Assembly (NCBI GenBank): GCA_934408705.1
Contig: CAKRVL010000037.1
Location: 1 to 22,100, forward strand
From: an uncultured Blautia sp.
GTDB taxonomy: Bacteria; Bacillota; Clostridia; Lachnospirales; Lachnospiraceae
Length of the DNA: 22,100 nucleotides
Direction: 5' to 3'
The translations under genes were made by a program, and so were the position numbers. The notes under the pieces are model-generated. The model made no database searches. It was not told the DNA's origin and saw nothing but the letters and a program-made list of their open reading frames with translations. Within the stretch, counting starts at the first letter, position 1. Each line of letters begins with the position of its first letter. Below, piece after piece: positions 1-7,604 of this stretch.

Positions 1-177
1 GGTTATATTGCTCTTTTGATGACGTTTATGGCACAGGGAACACCAATTGATAATATTATGAATTACAAGTATGTTGCAGCTGAATTACTGGATACTGTAG
101 TTGGAAGCTTCGGGCTTGTGACAGTTGCCCCTTTTACAGCCCTGACAAGTGCCTGGCTTCTTACAAAGAAAAAATAA
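1..177 (+). CDS. C-terminal fragment of a YibE/F-like membrane protein
   Basis: The frame is open from the first base of the window and stops at 175-177, giving the last 58 residues of a protein that begins outside it. The segment is hydrophobic, with two membrane stretches (about residues 1-12 and 36-55) and a short lysine tail (TKKK). The order of a loop with [10 protein letters not shown] followed by [17 protein letters not shown] resembles the end of the YibE/F family, multi-pass membrane proteins of poorly known function that are common in Firmicutes. The assignment is recognition by eye from a short tail; another multi-pass membrane protein is possible. Confidence 0.55.
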   Translation, partial: GYIALLMTFMAQGTPIDNIMNYKYVAAELLDTVVGSFGLVTVAPFTALTSAWLLTKKK

Positions 178-355
178 TACTACACTTTTACTATTATTTT
201 CTGAAAATTAAAGTGCTATACTCCTTTCGGACAAGGAAATAAGGACCCGCAAGTTTAACTGTTTTTGCAATGACAACTGTTTGTTCTACAGTCTTTGGTG
301 CTGCTGAGCATTATACAACCATTGCCAGTGCATCTTTTAAAAAACGAATGAATGT

Positions 356-384
356 TTGCTTTTTGCTGGCGGATATGATATGAT
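356..384 (+). promoter_or_regulatory. Sigma-A-type promoter for ruvAB
   Basis: A -35 box TTGCTT (356-361) and a -10 box TATGAT (379-384) are separated by 17 bp, and the ruvA start lies 43 bp after the -10. A second overlapping TATGAT begins at 374. The rest of the 178-426 spacer has no convincing gene; a 37-codon frame at 270-383 ends inside this promoter and is probably chance. Confidence 0.6.
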
Positions 385-426
385 GACAAAGAATTTTGAA
401 AGTAGATAAAACAGGAGGTTCTCCCC

Positions 427-1041
427 ATGATCTCATTTATCCGCGGAACAGTTGCAGATCTTACTGAAACTTCTGCAATTATAGAATCTAATTGTATCGG
501 ATTTGAAATAAATATGACGGGAAATGCTTTGGCTCAGCTTCATATTGGACAGGAAGTGAAGCTTCACACCTATTTTCAGGTAAGAGAGGACGCTATGGTG
601 CTCTACGGATTTTTTAATAAAGATGACTTGCAGGTGTTCAGACTTCTTCTTGGTGTGAATGGAGTTGGTCCAAAGGCTGCGCTTGGGGTTCTTGCGGGAA
701 TTACTGCAGATGAGCTTCGGTTTGCTGTTCTTTCTGATGATGTGAAAACTTTATCAAAGGCTCCGGGAATTGGCAAGAAGACTGCCCAGAAGCTGATTCT
801 GGAATTAAAAGACAAGTTAAGCCTGGAAGAGGCTTTCGAACAGAAGCTTGCTAATGAACAGACACAGGCTGCTGTGGCAGCATCCACAGCAGGAATGACA
901 GATGCCAGACAGGAAGCTGTAGAGGCGCTGGTGGCACTTGGTTACAGCAGTACAGATGCGCTGCGCGCTGTGCGCAAGGTAACGGATGTGGATCCGGCAG
1001 ATGTAGAAGGAATTCTGAAGGCGGCACTGAAGAATTTTTAA
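427..1041 (+). CDS. ruvA: Holliday junction branch migration protein RuvA
   Basis: RuvA tetramers bind the four-way Holliday junction and load RuvB rings during recombinational repair. The 204-residue length is typical. Visible features are the N-terminal OB-fold start MISFIRGTV, a first helix-hairpin-helix at about residues 76-88 (GVNGVGPKAAL), a second at about 112-128 (PGIGKKTAQKL), an acidic flexible linker and a C-terminal RuvB-binding domain (about 155-204, ALVALGYSSTDALRAV). The ATG at 427 has an AGGAGG at 413-418. It is followed after 55 bp by ruvB, the usual operon order. Confidence 0.98.
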   Translation: MISFIRGTVADLTETSAIIESNCIGFEINMTGNALAQLHIGQEVKLHTYFQVREDAMVLYGFFNKDDLQVFRLLLGVNGVGPKAALGVLAGITADELRFAVLSDDVKTLSKAPGIGKKTAQKLILELKDKLSLEEAFEQKLANEQTQAAVAASTAGMTDARQEAVEALVALGYSSTDALRAVRKVTDVDPADVEGILKAALKNF

Positions 1042-1096
1042 TCTCGTGCAATTTGCAGATATAAGAAGTAAACATTCAATTTTCAAGAGGTAAAAA

Positions 1097-2098
1097 ATGG
1101 ATAATCGTATCATAACTACCGAAGTCATGGAAGAAGATTTTTCTTTAGAGGGAAATCTTCGCCCCCAGACACTGGACGAATATATTGGTCAGGAAAAAAC
1201 CAAGAATACATTAAAAGTATATATCGAAGCTGCCAAACAACGCCATGATTCTCTGGATCATGTGCTTTTTTATGGCCCTCCGGGACTTGGAAAGACTACT
1301 CTGTCCGGTATTATTGCCAACGAAATGGGAGTTCATATGAAGGTGACTTCCGGTCCGGCAATTGAGAAGCCTGGAGAAATGGCAGCAATCTTAAATAATC
1401 TCCAGGAAGGAGATATTCTTTTTGTAGATGAGATCCACCGTCTGAATCGTCAGGTGGAAGAGGTGCTTTATCCTGCTATGGAAGATTTCGCCATAGATAT
1501 CATGATCGGAAAAGGTGCGTCAGCCAGATCTATCCGATTGGATCTGCCCAGGTTTACCCTGGTAGGAGCTACCACAAGAGCCGGACTTCTATCTGCACCG
1601 TTACGTGATCGTTTCGGTGTGATCCATCATCTTGAATTCTATAGTAAGAAAGAACTGACTACTATTATTATGCGTTCTGCCCAGGTGCTGGGAGTGGAAA
1701 TTGACGTAAAGGGTGCCGGCGAGATCGCCATGCGTTCCCGCGGAACACCTCGTCTTGCAAATCGTCTGTTAAAGCGTGTCCGTGACTTTGCACAGGTAAA
1801 ATATGACGGAAGGATTACCTATGATGTAGCCTGTTTTGCACTGAATCTTCTGGAAGTGGACCAGTATGGGCTAGACAAGCTTGATCGCCAGATCCTGACT
1901 ACATTGATCGTAAACTTTAAGGGCGGTCCGGTGGGGCTTGACACTCTGGCAGCAGCAATTGGTGAAGATTCTGGCACGCTGGAAGATGTTTATGAGCCCT
2001 ATCTTTTGAAAAATGGCTTCCTGAACCGTACACCAAGAGGCAGGATGGCTTCTACACTTGCCTATGAGCACCTTGGCTTTCCTGTTCCTGAAATATAA
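1097..2098 (+). CDS. ruvB: Holliday junction branch migration ATPase RuvB
   Basis: RuvB is the AAA+ hexameric motor that drives branch migration of Holliday junctions together with RuvA. The 333-residue protein shows Walker [10 protein letters not shown] from residue 60, Walker B/DEIH at residues 111-114, the sensor-1 region LVGATTRAG, the arginine-finger region PLRDRFG, and a C-terminal winged helix ending near [13 protein letters not shown] at 1086-1090 precedes the ATG. No terminator-like hairpin lies immediately after the gene; instead, the attL of an integrated element begins 22 bp beyond the stop, so transcription may run into it. Confidence 0.98.
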   Translation: MDNRIITTEVMEEDFSLEGNLRPQTLDEYIGQEKTKNTLKVYIEAAKQRHDSLDHVLFYGPPGLGKTTLSGIIANEMGVHMKVTSGPAIEKPGEMAAILNNLQEGDILFVDEIHRLNRQVEEVLYPAMEDFAIDIMIGKGASARSIRLDLPRFTLVGATTRAGLLSAPLRDRFGVIHHLEFYSKKELTTIIMRSAQVLGVEIDVKGAGEIAMRSRGTPRLANRLLKRVRDFAQVKYDGRITYDVACFALNLLEVDQYGLDKLDRQILTTLIVNFKGGPVGLDTLAAAIGEDSGTLEDVYEPYLLKNGFLNRTPRGRMASTLAYEHLGFPVPEI

Positions 2099-2120
2099 AT
2101 ATCAGAAGTATGAGAATTTT

Positions 2121-2148
2121 ATAATTTTGTAAAAAATCCTATACTTTT
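2121..2148. other. attL core direct repeat
   Basis: Twenty-eight bases starting ATAATTTTG and ending TATACTTTT recur without mismatch at 13028-13055. Inside attL the segment 2129-2150 is a perfect inverted repeat, GTAAAA - 10 nt - TTTTAC, the shape expected of paired core-type recombinase sites around a crossover region. The last two bases of that inverted repeat lie beyond the shared 28 bp and come from the element side, so the perfect palindrome belongs to attP and attL. Confidence 0.85.
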
Positions 2149-2162
2149 ACTTTGCACGTATT

Positions 2163-2218
2163 ATCAAGGCTTATCTGGGTGCATCATTTGCTGTTCTGAA
2201 AACCCGGGAAGCCTTGAT
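2163..2218 (+). terminator. Long hairpin just inside attL
   Basis: ATCAAGGCTT (2163-2172) pairs perfectly with AAGCCTTGAT (2209-2218), and GGGT (2177-2180) can pair with ACCC (2202-2205) inside it. Four T residues (2218-2221) follow. It could end transcription coming from ruvB into the element, or transcription coming from int through attP in the circular form. It could also be a structural part of the attachment region. The large loop makes it an atypical terminator. Confidence 0.4.
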
Positions 2219-2280
2219 TTTGCTAGGGAAATTTATAATTATGGTTTTATCTTTACGCATTATGTTACATCACGTGTCAG

Positions 2281-2333
2281 TGGGGTAAAATCTGTTTTGT
2301 GGGGTAAAAATTGGGGTAAAATGTGGGGTACAG
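2281..2333 (+). repeat. Left arm-type repeats TGGGGTAAAA, four copies
   Basis: TGGGGTAAAA occurs at 2281, 2300 and 2312, with a shortened copy (TGGGGTA) at 2324. The last three are spaced exactly 12 bp. Two more copies in the same orientation, also 12 bp apart, lie beside attR (12963 and 12975). Repeats on both sides of an attachment core are the usual arm-type binding sites for the N-terminal domain of a tyrosine integrase; this role is inferred. Confidence 0.7.
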
Positions 2334-2350
2334 AAAGCCACAAAATAAGT

Positions 2351-2388
2351 AAAGCACTCAACGCCTTAATTGGTATTGGGTGCTTTTT
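2351..2388 (-). terminator. Bidirectional terminator-like hairpin at the end of the repressor gene
   Basis: AAAGCACTCAA (2351-2361) pairs with TTGGGTGCTTT (2376-2386) with one G-T wobble, and runs of T follow on the plus strand. The stop codon of the minus-strand repressor lies in the loop, so the hairpin would end that transcript. Confidence 0.6.
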
Positions 2389-2968
2389 CAATTGTTTTTT
2401 TATAAATGGATTTTATGCAGGAAGATAATCCCTCGCTTGCGGTAAAAAGAGCTAATCGCAAATTTTTTAGGGCTTTTGTTTTTTCACTAGTTGGAAGAGA
2501 TGAATCTTCATATCTATGTCGATAAATGCAGTAATCAGCAATTGGAAGTAAAACATCATGCGAGAACCACATATCCTCTTCTAGTAAATTGTTAATGGCA
2601 TGTGTACAATTACGAGCCCATGAATATTCTTGGCCTTTAAGGGAACCAACCTCATTCCATTGTTTTAAAATTTCAATACTTTTTTCTGAAAGACCTGTTA
2701 TCTGATGAATGTCAGTGGAACTTTTGGTTTTGCAATCATGTTCACATAGTAGATATCCTAATTCACAATTGAAAGGTTCACATAATGTACATAGAACATC
2801 TAAAGGAGGCATTTCTTCACCCTTTTCCCATTTTGAGATAGTTTGCCTTTTGAAACTCCGATAGTTATTTTGTTGAATATATTCAACTAAGGCATCTTGA
2901 CTTTTAAAACCAGCTTTTTTTCGTTCCTCTTTTAGACGATTCCCAATTTTTATTTTATCGTACCTCAT
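2366..2968 (-). CDS. XRE-family transcriptional repressor
   Basis: A 200-residue protein with an N-terminal XRE/Cro-type helix-turn-helix at about residues 8-65 (RLKEERKKAG, then RQTISKWEKGEEMPPLDVL), the DNA-binding fold used by phage immunity repressors. The C-terminal part is not recognised. I start it at the CAT of 2966-2968, because GGGGGA (2981-2986) is a suitable ribosome site 12 bp upstream; the longer open frame would add 23 unlikely residues and overlap the divergent promoter region. It is divergent from the excisionase/replication operon, the classical arrangement of a lysogeny switch, and probably represses it. Confidence 0.85.
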   Translation of the reverse strand: MRYDKIKIGNRLKEERKKAGFKSQDALVEYIQQNNYRSFKRQTISKWEKGEEMPPLDVLCTLCEPFNCELGYLLCEHDCKTKSSTDIHQITGLSEKSIEILKQWNEVGSLKGQEYSWARNCTHAINNLLEEDMWFSHDVLLPIADYCIYRHRYEDSSLPTSEKTKALKNLRLALFTASEGLSSCIKSIYKKTIEKAPNTN

Positions 2969-3090
2969 TTTTAACAAAAATCCCCCAATAAATAAAATGT
3001 GTAAAAAATATGTATCCAGACAATTACAGTTTATCATTGTATTATGAGATTGTAAATAACAAAGATAAATTTTGGTTGGAGGTTTATATT

Positions 3091-3285
3091 ATGAGATCAT
3101 TGATACAAAATACGGAGATTGAACAAAAAACAGGAACATTAGAGCAGGCAGGATTAAGATATGGATTTGGCCGCAATTCTATTCGCAAAATTGCGAATGA
3201 TGCTGGGGCAATCATAAAAATCGGAAAATCAGTTCGTATTAATTTTACTATTCTTGATCAGTATATGGATGAAATCTCAGAGTGA
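3091..3285 (+). CDS. Small excisionase-like DNA-binding protein (DUF6462-like)
   Basis: A 64-residue protein resembling the small helix-turn-helix proteins (DUF6462/excisionase-like) found next to replication genes of Lachnospiraceae elements. The core is a winged-helix-like segment, GLRYGFGRNSIRKIANDAGA, followed by a beta-wing KIGKSVRINF. I use the ATG at 3091 with GGAGG at 3078-3082; the frame is open further upstream but without a ribosome site. A plausible promoter is CAGACA (3017-3022) - 17 bp - TATTAT (3040-3045). It is the first gene of the rightward operon and could act as excisionase or as antagonist of the repressor. Confidence 0.65.
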   Translation: MRSLIQNTEIEQKTGTLEQAGLRYGFGRNSIRKIANDAGAIIKIGKSVRINFTILDQYMDEISE

Positions 3286-3298
3286 TGGAGGTAATTCT

Positions 3299-3616
3299 AT
3301 GAGTGTATATGAAAATCTGCTGCCAGGAAGAGAAAATGCATTGTCTCCGGAGTACCTGGCTGTGAAATGTAATCTATCCAGTGTTCGGCTGCTCCAAAAA
3401 GAGATTGAAAGGGAGCGCAGATCTGGAAAAGTTATCCTATCGAGCACAGTTACGCCAGGAGGTTACTATTTACCAGCAGAGGGAGACATTGCAGAAGTAA
3501 AGCGGTTTATCCGAACACTGGAGAGTCGAGGAAGTAAGACGATTTCTATCTTAGAGAGCGCAAAAGAATTATTAAGAGAATTGGAGGATAAGCAATGTGG
3601 CAAATCCTCAGATTGA
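3299..3616 (+). CDS. Winged-helix-like hypothetical protein of the replication operon
   Basis: A 105-residue protein. Residues about 18-60 (YLAVKCNLSSVRLLQKEIERERRS, then a beta-like GGYYLPA) look like a winged-helix DNA-binding domain followed by a helical tail rich in Leu, Lys and Glu. I choose the ATG at 3299 because GGAGG at 3288-3292 precedes it. Its 3' end overlaps the GTG start of the initiator gene by 20 bp, which suggests translational coupling. The function is unknown; a replication accessory or regulatory role is inferred from position only. Confidence 0.65.
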   Translation: MSVYENLLPGRENALSPEYLAVKCNLSSVRLLQKEIERERRSGKVILSSTVTPGGYYLPAEGDIAEVKRFIRTLESRGSKTISILESAKELLRELEDKQCGKSSD

Positions 3617-4352
3617 AAATGGTTACACAGTTGTAGCCAATGAGATATTAGACCACCTTTATAAACAACCATTGAATGGGACAGAGCTAAAGGTTGTTAT
3701 GTGTATTCTTCGTTATACATTCGGATTTCAGAGAAAATCACATAAGTTATCAGCAACTTTTATAGCTAAATGGGGAAATTGTGATCCAAGAACAGTAAAG
3801 AGAGCATTAAAGAAACTTCAACAGGACAGAGTTATTATTTACATTAATTCTGAACGGAAAGGTGTTACTGCAGAGTTAATGTTTAACAAGGACTATGAGC
3901 AATGGTGTACTGGTGGGCAAAACGTCACTAGTGGCGAAAATGACACTGGTGGGCAAAATGTCACTGGGGTAGTGGGCAAAATGACACCAGAACCGGTGGG
4001 CAAAATGACACACAAGAAAATAAAAAAAGAAAATAAAAATATAAAAACAAAATATTATGATGATTTCTTCGAAAAAGTTTGGAAACCGTATCCGCGGAAG
4101 TTGGGAAAATCGTCAGTGACGCAGAAAGCTAAAAAGGAACTGTACGAAGCAGGGGAAAAAGTTGTTCTTGGAGCTGTTAATTCATACATGGCAGAGATAC
4201 AGGAGAATGGAACAGCAGAAAAGTATATTTTGCATGGATCTACGTTCTTTAATGGTAGATGGCGTGATTATATCAAACAACCAGAACCAAGTGTTGAGGT
4301 TACGGCAGAAGAACCAGCAGAGAAACCTATTGATTTATGGAGTGAGGAATAA
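3597..4352 (+). CDS. Phage replication initiator, lambda-O-like, with helicase-loader-type C terminus
   Basis: The 251-residue protein starts at GTG 3597 with GGAGG at 3583-3587. Residues 1-100 match the N-terminal replication protein O pattern (GYTVVANEILDHL, NGTELKVVMCILRYTFGFQRKSH, SATFIAKWGNCDPRTVKRALKKL), a winged helix that binds origin iterons. Residues about 105-140 are low-complexity GGQNVT and VGKMT repeats because the DNA beneath them is an iteron array. After a lysine/asparagine-rich linker, the C terminus (YYDDFFEKVWKPYPRKLGK, then FFNGRWRDYI) resembles the C-terminal segments of Gram-positive phage replication proteins. Its stop overlaps the primase-helicase start in TAATG, so initiator and helicase are made together. 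Confidence 0.85.
   Translation: MANPQIENGYTVVANEILDHLYKQPLNGTELKVVMCILRYTFGFQRKSHKLSATFIAKWGNCDPRTVKRALKKLQQDRVIIYINSERKGVTAELMFNKDYEQWCTGGQNVTSGENDTGGQNVTGVVGKMTPEPVGKMTHKKIKKENKNIKTKYYDDFFEKVWKPYPRKLGKSSVTQKAKKELYEAGEKVVLGAVNSYMAEIQENGTAEKYILHGSTFFNGRWRDYIKQPEPSVEVTAEEPAEKPIDLWSEE
3913..4070 (+). repeat. Iteron array and A-rich tract: probable replication origin inside the initiator gene
   Basis: Five 16-bp direct repeats with consensus GTGGGCAAAATGWCAC begin at 3913, 3931, 3949, 3972 and 3996. The last two are identical, the others differ by one to three bases, and the spacings are 18, 18, 23 and 24 bp. Directly after the array, 4012-4070 is almost all A with a few T, a likely unwinding element. 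Iterons followed by an A-rich tract within the O gene is the architecture of the lambda origin. The role as origin is inferred from this match and from the protein identity. Confidence 0.8.
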
Positions 4353-6187
4353 TGGAATATTACGAATTTAAGAAAGAAGATGCCTATGAATTCGCCAGAA
4401 CTTCCGGAATCCAAGCTAAACAGAGGGGGGATGAACTTCAGTTTCTGTCTTGTCCGTATTGTAGAGGTGGTAAAAATGGAGATAAAGGGACGTTTTCTAT
4501 TAGCTTGGATACTGGACAATTTAAATGTCTCAGGTCCTCCTGCTCTGTTTCGGGAAATATGATTACACTTGCCAGAGATTTTGACTATTTTAGCTTGGGA
4601 AAAGATATAGATGCATATTACCGGACCGGAAAACAGAAAAGATTCCGGCAATTTAAGAAGATGGAGCCTATAAAGCCTAAACCCGAAGCTGTTACATATC
4701 TGGAAAGTAGAAAAATCACTGTTGCTACGGCAGAGGAATATCGGATCACGGTTCAGAGTAACCATAAGAATATTCTAGTATTCCCTTTCTTGGATGAAAA
4801 AGGAACTATGCCGTTTATAAAATACAGGAAAATAGACTTTAACCCGGCAGTGGACAAGGGAAAAGAGTGGTGTGAAGCAAACTGCAAACCCATTTTGTTT
4901 GGAATGTACCAGTGTAATCTGAACAATAAAACCCTGATTCTCACAGAAGGGCAGATTGACAGCTTATCAGTTGCGGAATCTGGAATTGAAAATGCAGTTT
5001 CTGTTCCGTTTGGGAAAAATGGTTTTACTTGGATTCCCTATTGTTGGGAATGGATGCAAAACTTTGATACGTTAATCGTGTTCGGGGATTGTGAAAATGG
5101 GACAATAACTCTTTTGGATGAAATGCGAAAGCGATTCAGGGGAACTGTTAAAGTGGTTCAGCAGCAGGATTATAAAGGATGTAAAGATGCAAATGAGCTG
5201 TTATGCAAATACGGAAAAGACGCAGTTCGTAGGGCTGTTGAGCAGGCGAAAACAGTATTAATTGATCGAGTGATAGAAATTGCTGATATTAAGGCAGTGG
5301 ACTTATTTTCACTTCCGAAGATATCAACGGGAATTAAGGGAATTGATAAGGTTCTCTCAGGCGGAATTTATTTAGGTCAAACAGTAATCTTAACAGGCAA
5401 GAGAGGAGATGGTAAGAGTACACTTGGCTCCCAGATATTAGCGAATGCACTGGACAATGGAAAATCTATTTTTGCGTATTCTGGAGAGTTGCCGGATTAT
5501 TTCTTTAAACGGTGGCTGGATTTTCAGATTGCAGGCCAGCACAATGTGATTGATCGTGCAGGAGAAGCTGGATCAGTAAATTATTTTATTCCAGATAGTA
5601 AGGTGTACGAAATCTCTGAATGGTATCGAGGACGAGCTTATTTATTTGATAATCAATCAACGGAAGATAATGAGCTGGATTATTTACTTGTTACTATTGA
5701 GAAGTCAATACAGCAATATGGAATTCAGCTGGTATTACTGGATAATTTGATGACGGCACTTGATATCGGATTAGATATGGATTTATACCGCGCTCAAAGT
5801 AAATTTGTTGATAAGCTGGTTAAGATTTCCAAAAACTATAATGTTGCAGTGATTTTAATTGTTCATCCTAGAAAAAACAGTCTTGGAGCCGATGATAATG
5901 ACGTTGTTAGTGGAAGTTCCGATATCACAAATAAAGTTGATGTTGTTATGACATACAAGCGAGATAAGAACTTACCTGATACGGAGCGCATATTAACAGT
6001 TTCGAAGAATCGTTTGACAGGAAGATTGGCTTTAGGAGAAAAAGCAATAAAGTTATATTTTGACGAGGCATCCAAGAGAATAAGTGATAATCGTGATGAT
6101 TTCAGAAAACCTTACGAATGGGAAGCAGATCGAAATGGATTTATGCCAGTTAGTGCTTTGGAACAGATGGAAATACCATTTGATTGA
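4352..6187 (+). CDS. Twinkle-like primase-helicase
   Basis: This 611-residue protein combines DNA primase and replicative helicase modules, like the T7 gp4/Twinkle group. The N terminus has a zinc-ribbon pattern with C34, C37, C59 and C64 (SCPYC, then FKCLRSSC). A Toprim-like segment follows near residues 190-270 (LILTEGQIDSLSVAESG, then IVFGDCENG). The C-terminal RecA-like motor has Walker A GKRGDGKST near residues 349-357 and Walker B LVLLDNLM near 470, with a later VHPRKN segment. It probably unwinds and primes at the iteron origin located in the gene just upstream. It overlaps that gene by one base. Confidence 0.9.
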   Translation: MEYYEFKKEDAYEFARTSGIQAKQRGDELQFLSCPYCRGGKNGDKGTFSISLDTGQFKCLRSSCSVSGNMITLARDFDYFSLGKDIDAYYRTGKQKRFRQFKKMEPIKPKPEAVTYLESRKITVATAEEYRITVQSNHKNILVFPFLDEKGTMPFIKYRKIDFNPAVDKGKEWCEANCKPILFGMYQCNLNNKTLILTEGQIDSLSVAESGIENAVSVPFGKNGFTWIPYCWEWMQNFDTLIVFGDCENGTITLLDEMRKRFRGTVKVVQQQDYKGCKDANELLCKYGKDAVRRAVEQAKTVLIDRVIEIADIKAVDLFSLPKISTGIKGIDKVLSGGIYLGQTVILTGKRGDGKSTLGSQILANALDNGKSIFAYSGELPDYFFKRWLDFQIAGQHNVIDRAGEAGSVNYFIPDSKVYEISEWYRGRAYLFDNQSTEDNELDYLLVTIEKSIQQYGIQLVLLDNLMTALDIGLDMDLYRAQSKFVDKLVKISKNYNVAVILIVHPRKNSLGADDNDVVSGSSDITNKVDVVMTYKRDKNLPDTERILTVSKNRLTGRLALGEKAIKLYFDEASKRISDNRDDFRKPYEWEADRNGFMPVSALEQMEIPFD

Positions 6188-6236
6188 TGAAACGCAAATT
6201 TTATAGGCGGTGATTCGCCAGAAAGGAAAATGATAT

Positions 6237-6473
6237 ATGAAAATTTTAATGCAAAATTTATGTGAGGTTTTTGATTTTAATTCCAAAAGAATACGAATAT
6301 TGCTTTCGGTTTATGATGGTGAGCCATCAATGGCAGCAGTTGTATATATGGCATCAAACTCTTTCAAAATTATGGGGAACTATAAAGATGAAGCACGAGC
6401 AAAGGAAGTTACAAATGATATGCTTCATGAGTGTACAGCGGGAAAAAAGGTGTATATCATGCCGGAGGCGTAA
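6237..6473 (+). CDS. Hypothetical protein, 78 aa
   Basis: The ATG at 6237 follows an AAAGGAAAA ribosome site. I do not recognise the protein; it looks like a small soluble alpha/beta protein (IRILLSVYDGEP, MAAVVYMASNSFKIM, KKVYIMPEA). A second frame (6262-6498) overlaps it, but this frame has the better ribosome site and ends just before the next gene, whose Shine-Dalgarno sequence lies in its last codons. Such tightly packed small ORFs are typical of the early region of Lachnospiraceae phages. Confidence 0.6.
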   Translation: MKILMQNLCEVFDFNSKRIRILLSVYDGEPSMAAVVYMASNSFKIMGNYKDEARAKEVTNDMLHECTAGKKVYIMPEA

Positions 6474-6476
6474 CCT

Positions 6477-6725
6477 GTGGACAACAATGAAGAATTAAAA
6501 CGGGTCTATGATATTTTCACGGACTGCTGGAGGCTCTACAGGAAACTGTATCCTCCAGGCAAGCCCAAGGATGATGATTACTGGCAGCAGGCAGTAAAAG
6601 AAATGGAGCAGTTGGAAAATAAACATTGTCATTCCGTATTGTGTCAGGATCTTTTGTGTGCGGTGGCAAAAGACCTGGAAAAGAAAGCAAAATTAACCTG
6701 TCCTGCTGCCGAAAAGAATGTGTAA
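6477..6725 (+). CDS. Hypothetical protein, 82 aa (GTG start)
   Basis: The GTG at 6477 is preceded by GGAGG at 6463-6467, nine bases away, and the gene begins three bases after the previous stop. The protein is hydrophilic and mainly helical (RVYDIFTDCWRLYRKLYPP, AVKEMEQLENKH) and has four cysteines without a clear metal motif. The function is unknown. Confidence 0.6.
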   Translation: MDNNEELKRVYDIFTDCWRLYRKLYPPGKPKDDDYWQQAVKEMEQLENKHCHSVLCQDLLCAVAKDLEKKAKLTCPAAEKNV

Positions 6726-6770
6726 TGTTGTTCTCTGAACTTATATTAGCATAGCGAGGAGGATAACACA

Positions 6771-7100
6771 ATGAGAACCAGAGAAATGAAATTGAAACAT
6801 TATGGAATTACTTTTGAAGAAAATAAGTGGGCGCTTGAGCAGGCTAAGCTAAAGGAAAATGAAAAATTAGTCCGCCTGGCAGCAGAACAGAGCAACCCGA
6901 ATATAGCGGACGGAATTATTCGTTCTCTAGTAACGGGGGAAAGCTACGATAAAATGAATAAAGTTAAGGATATGTACATCAACCGTGATGATTTTTATGC
7001 ATACCGGAGACAGGCTACTTATATTTTCTGGATATTGCTGAATGGGCGAGAATTGGACAGAGAGAATATGGGTAGATCTGATAATCAGTATAGCTCTTGA
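6771..7100 (+). CDS. Hypothetical protein, 109 aa
   Basis: A clear GAGGAGGA ribosome site precedes the ATG at 6771. The protein is helical and charged, starting MRTREMKLKHYGITFEENK and later reading YDKMNKVKDMYINRDDFYAYRRQATYIFWILLNGRE. I recognise no domain with confidence; similar small ORFs occur in prophages of gut Clostridia. Its last codons already contain the first TATAG motif of the repeat region that follows, and it is the last rightward gene before about 1 kb of non-coding DNA. Confidence 0.65.
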   Translation: MRTREMKLKHYGITFEENKWALEQAKLKENEKLVRLAAEQSNPNIADGIIRSLVTGESYDKMNKVKDMYINRDDFYAYRRQATYIFWILLNGRELDRENMGRSDNQYSS

Positions 7101-7604
7101 GATGTTGAAAATTGTTGAGGTAGTTGGCTATATAGCGATAATGTCGGAAGAACCATACAAAACCCTACATGATTTCTATATAGCTGAAAACCTTAACAAA
7201 TATTATCATTTCCAGTACAGAGAACCTAACAAAACCTAACATTTTTGCATGTATAGGTAAAACCTAAAAAATTCTTATATTTTGTGGATATAAGGGCGTG
7301 AGAACTTACGGAAACCTACGATTTCTGCATATATATCCGAAACATTAGTATTTTTTAGTACTATGGCTGCCTAGTACAACCTAGGATTTTGGTTCGTATA
7401 GTTGCCTTTTTGAAAACCTCAGAAAACCTCATATTATTCGAGTATACGGCGCCAGAGCTTAACAAAAGTTAACATTTTGAAGCATATAGGCAGAACTTAA
7501 GAAAACTTAAGGTCTTTGGGAATATAGTACAGAACTTGAAAAAGCTTGAGATCCTTTGCGTATAGCTGAAATGGTGGAAAAGGGTGGAACTTTGGACCAT
7601 ATAG
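7089..7604. repeat. Non-coding doublet array, left half: 10-bp word pairs capped by TATAG
   Basis: About 13 successive units each contain a short word written twice, exactly 10 bp apart, usually followed by a T-rich stretch and TATAG or a variant. Word starts (first/second) are 7103/7113 TGTTGA, 7152/7162 ACCATACA/ACCCTACA, 7193/7203 TTAACA/TTATCA, 7223/7233 AACCTAACA, 7261/7271 (degenerate), 7303/7313 AACTTACG/AACCTACG, 7345/7355 TTAGTA, 7370/7380 CCTAG, 7412/7422 GAAAACCTCA, 7459/7469 TTAACA, 7494/7504 AACTTAAG, 7535/7545 CTTGA and 7573/7583 GGTGGAA. TATAG-like caps start at 7089, 7131, 7179, 7216, 7252, 7289, 7397, 7443, 7485, 7523, 7561 and 7600. Stops occur in every frame, so it is not coding. 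The function is unknown. Confidence 0.8.

Noticed and set aside
270..383. 37-codon ORF upstream of ruvA
   Set aside because: No ribosome site, and its end overlaps the ruvAB promoter.
2121..2148. Integration into a tRNA 3' end
   Set aside because: Neither att copy nor its flanks contains a tRNA arm; the site is an AT-rich intergenic sequence.
7042..7239. 65-codon plus-strand ORF at the start of the repeat region
   Set aside because: It overlaps the convincing 6771-7100 gene, has no ribosome site and runs through the doublet repeats; the word pairs explain the sequence better.
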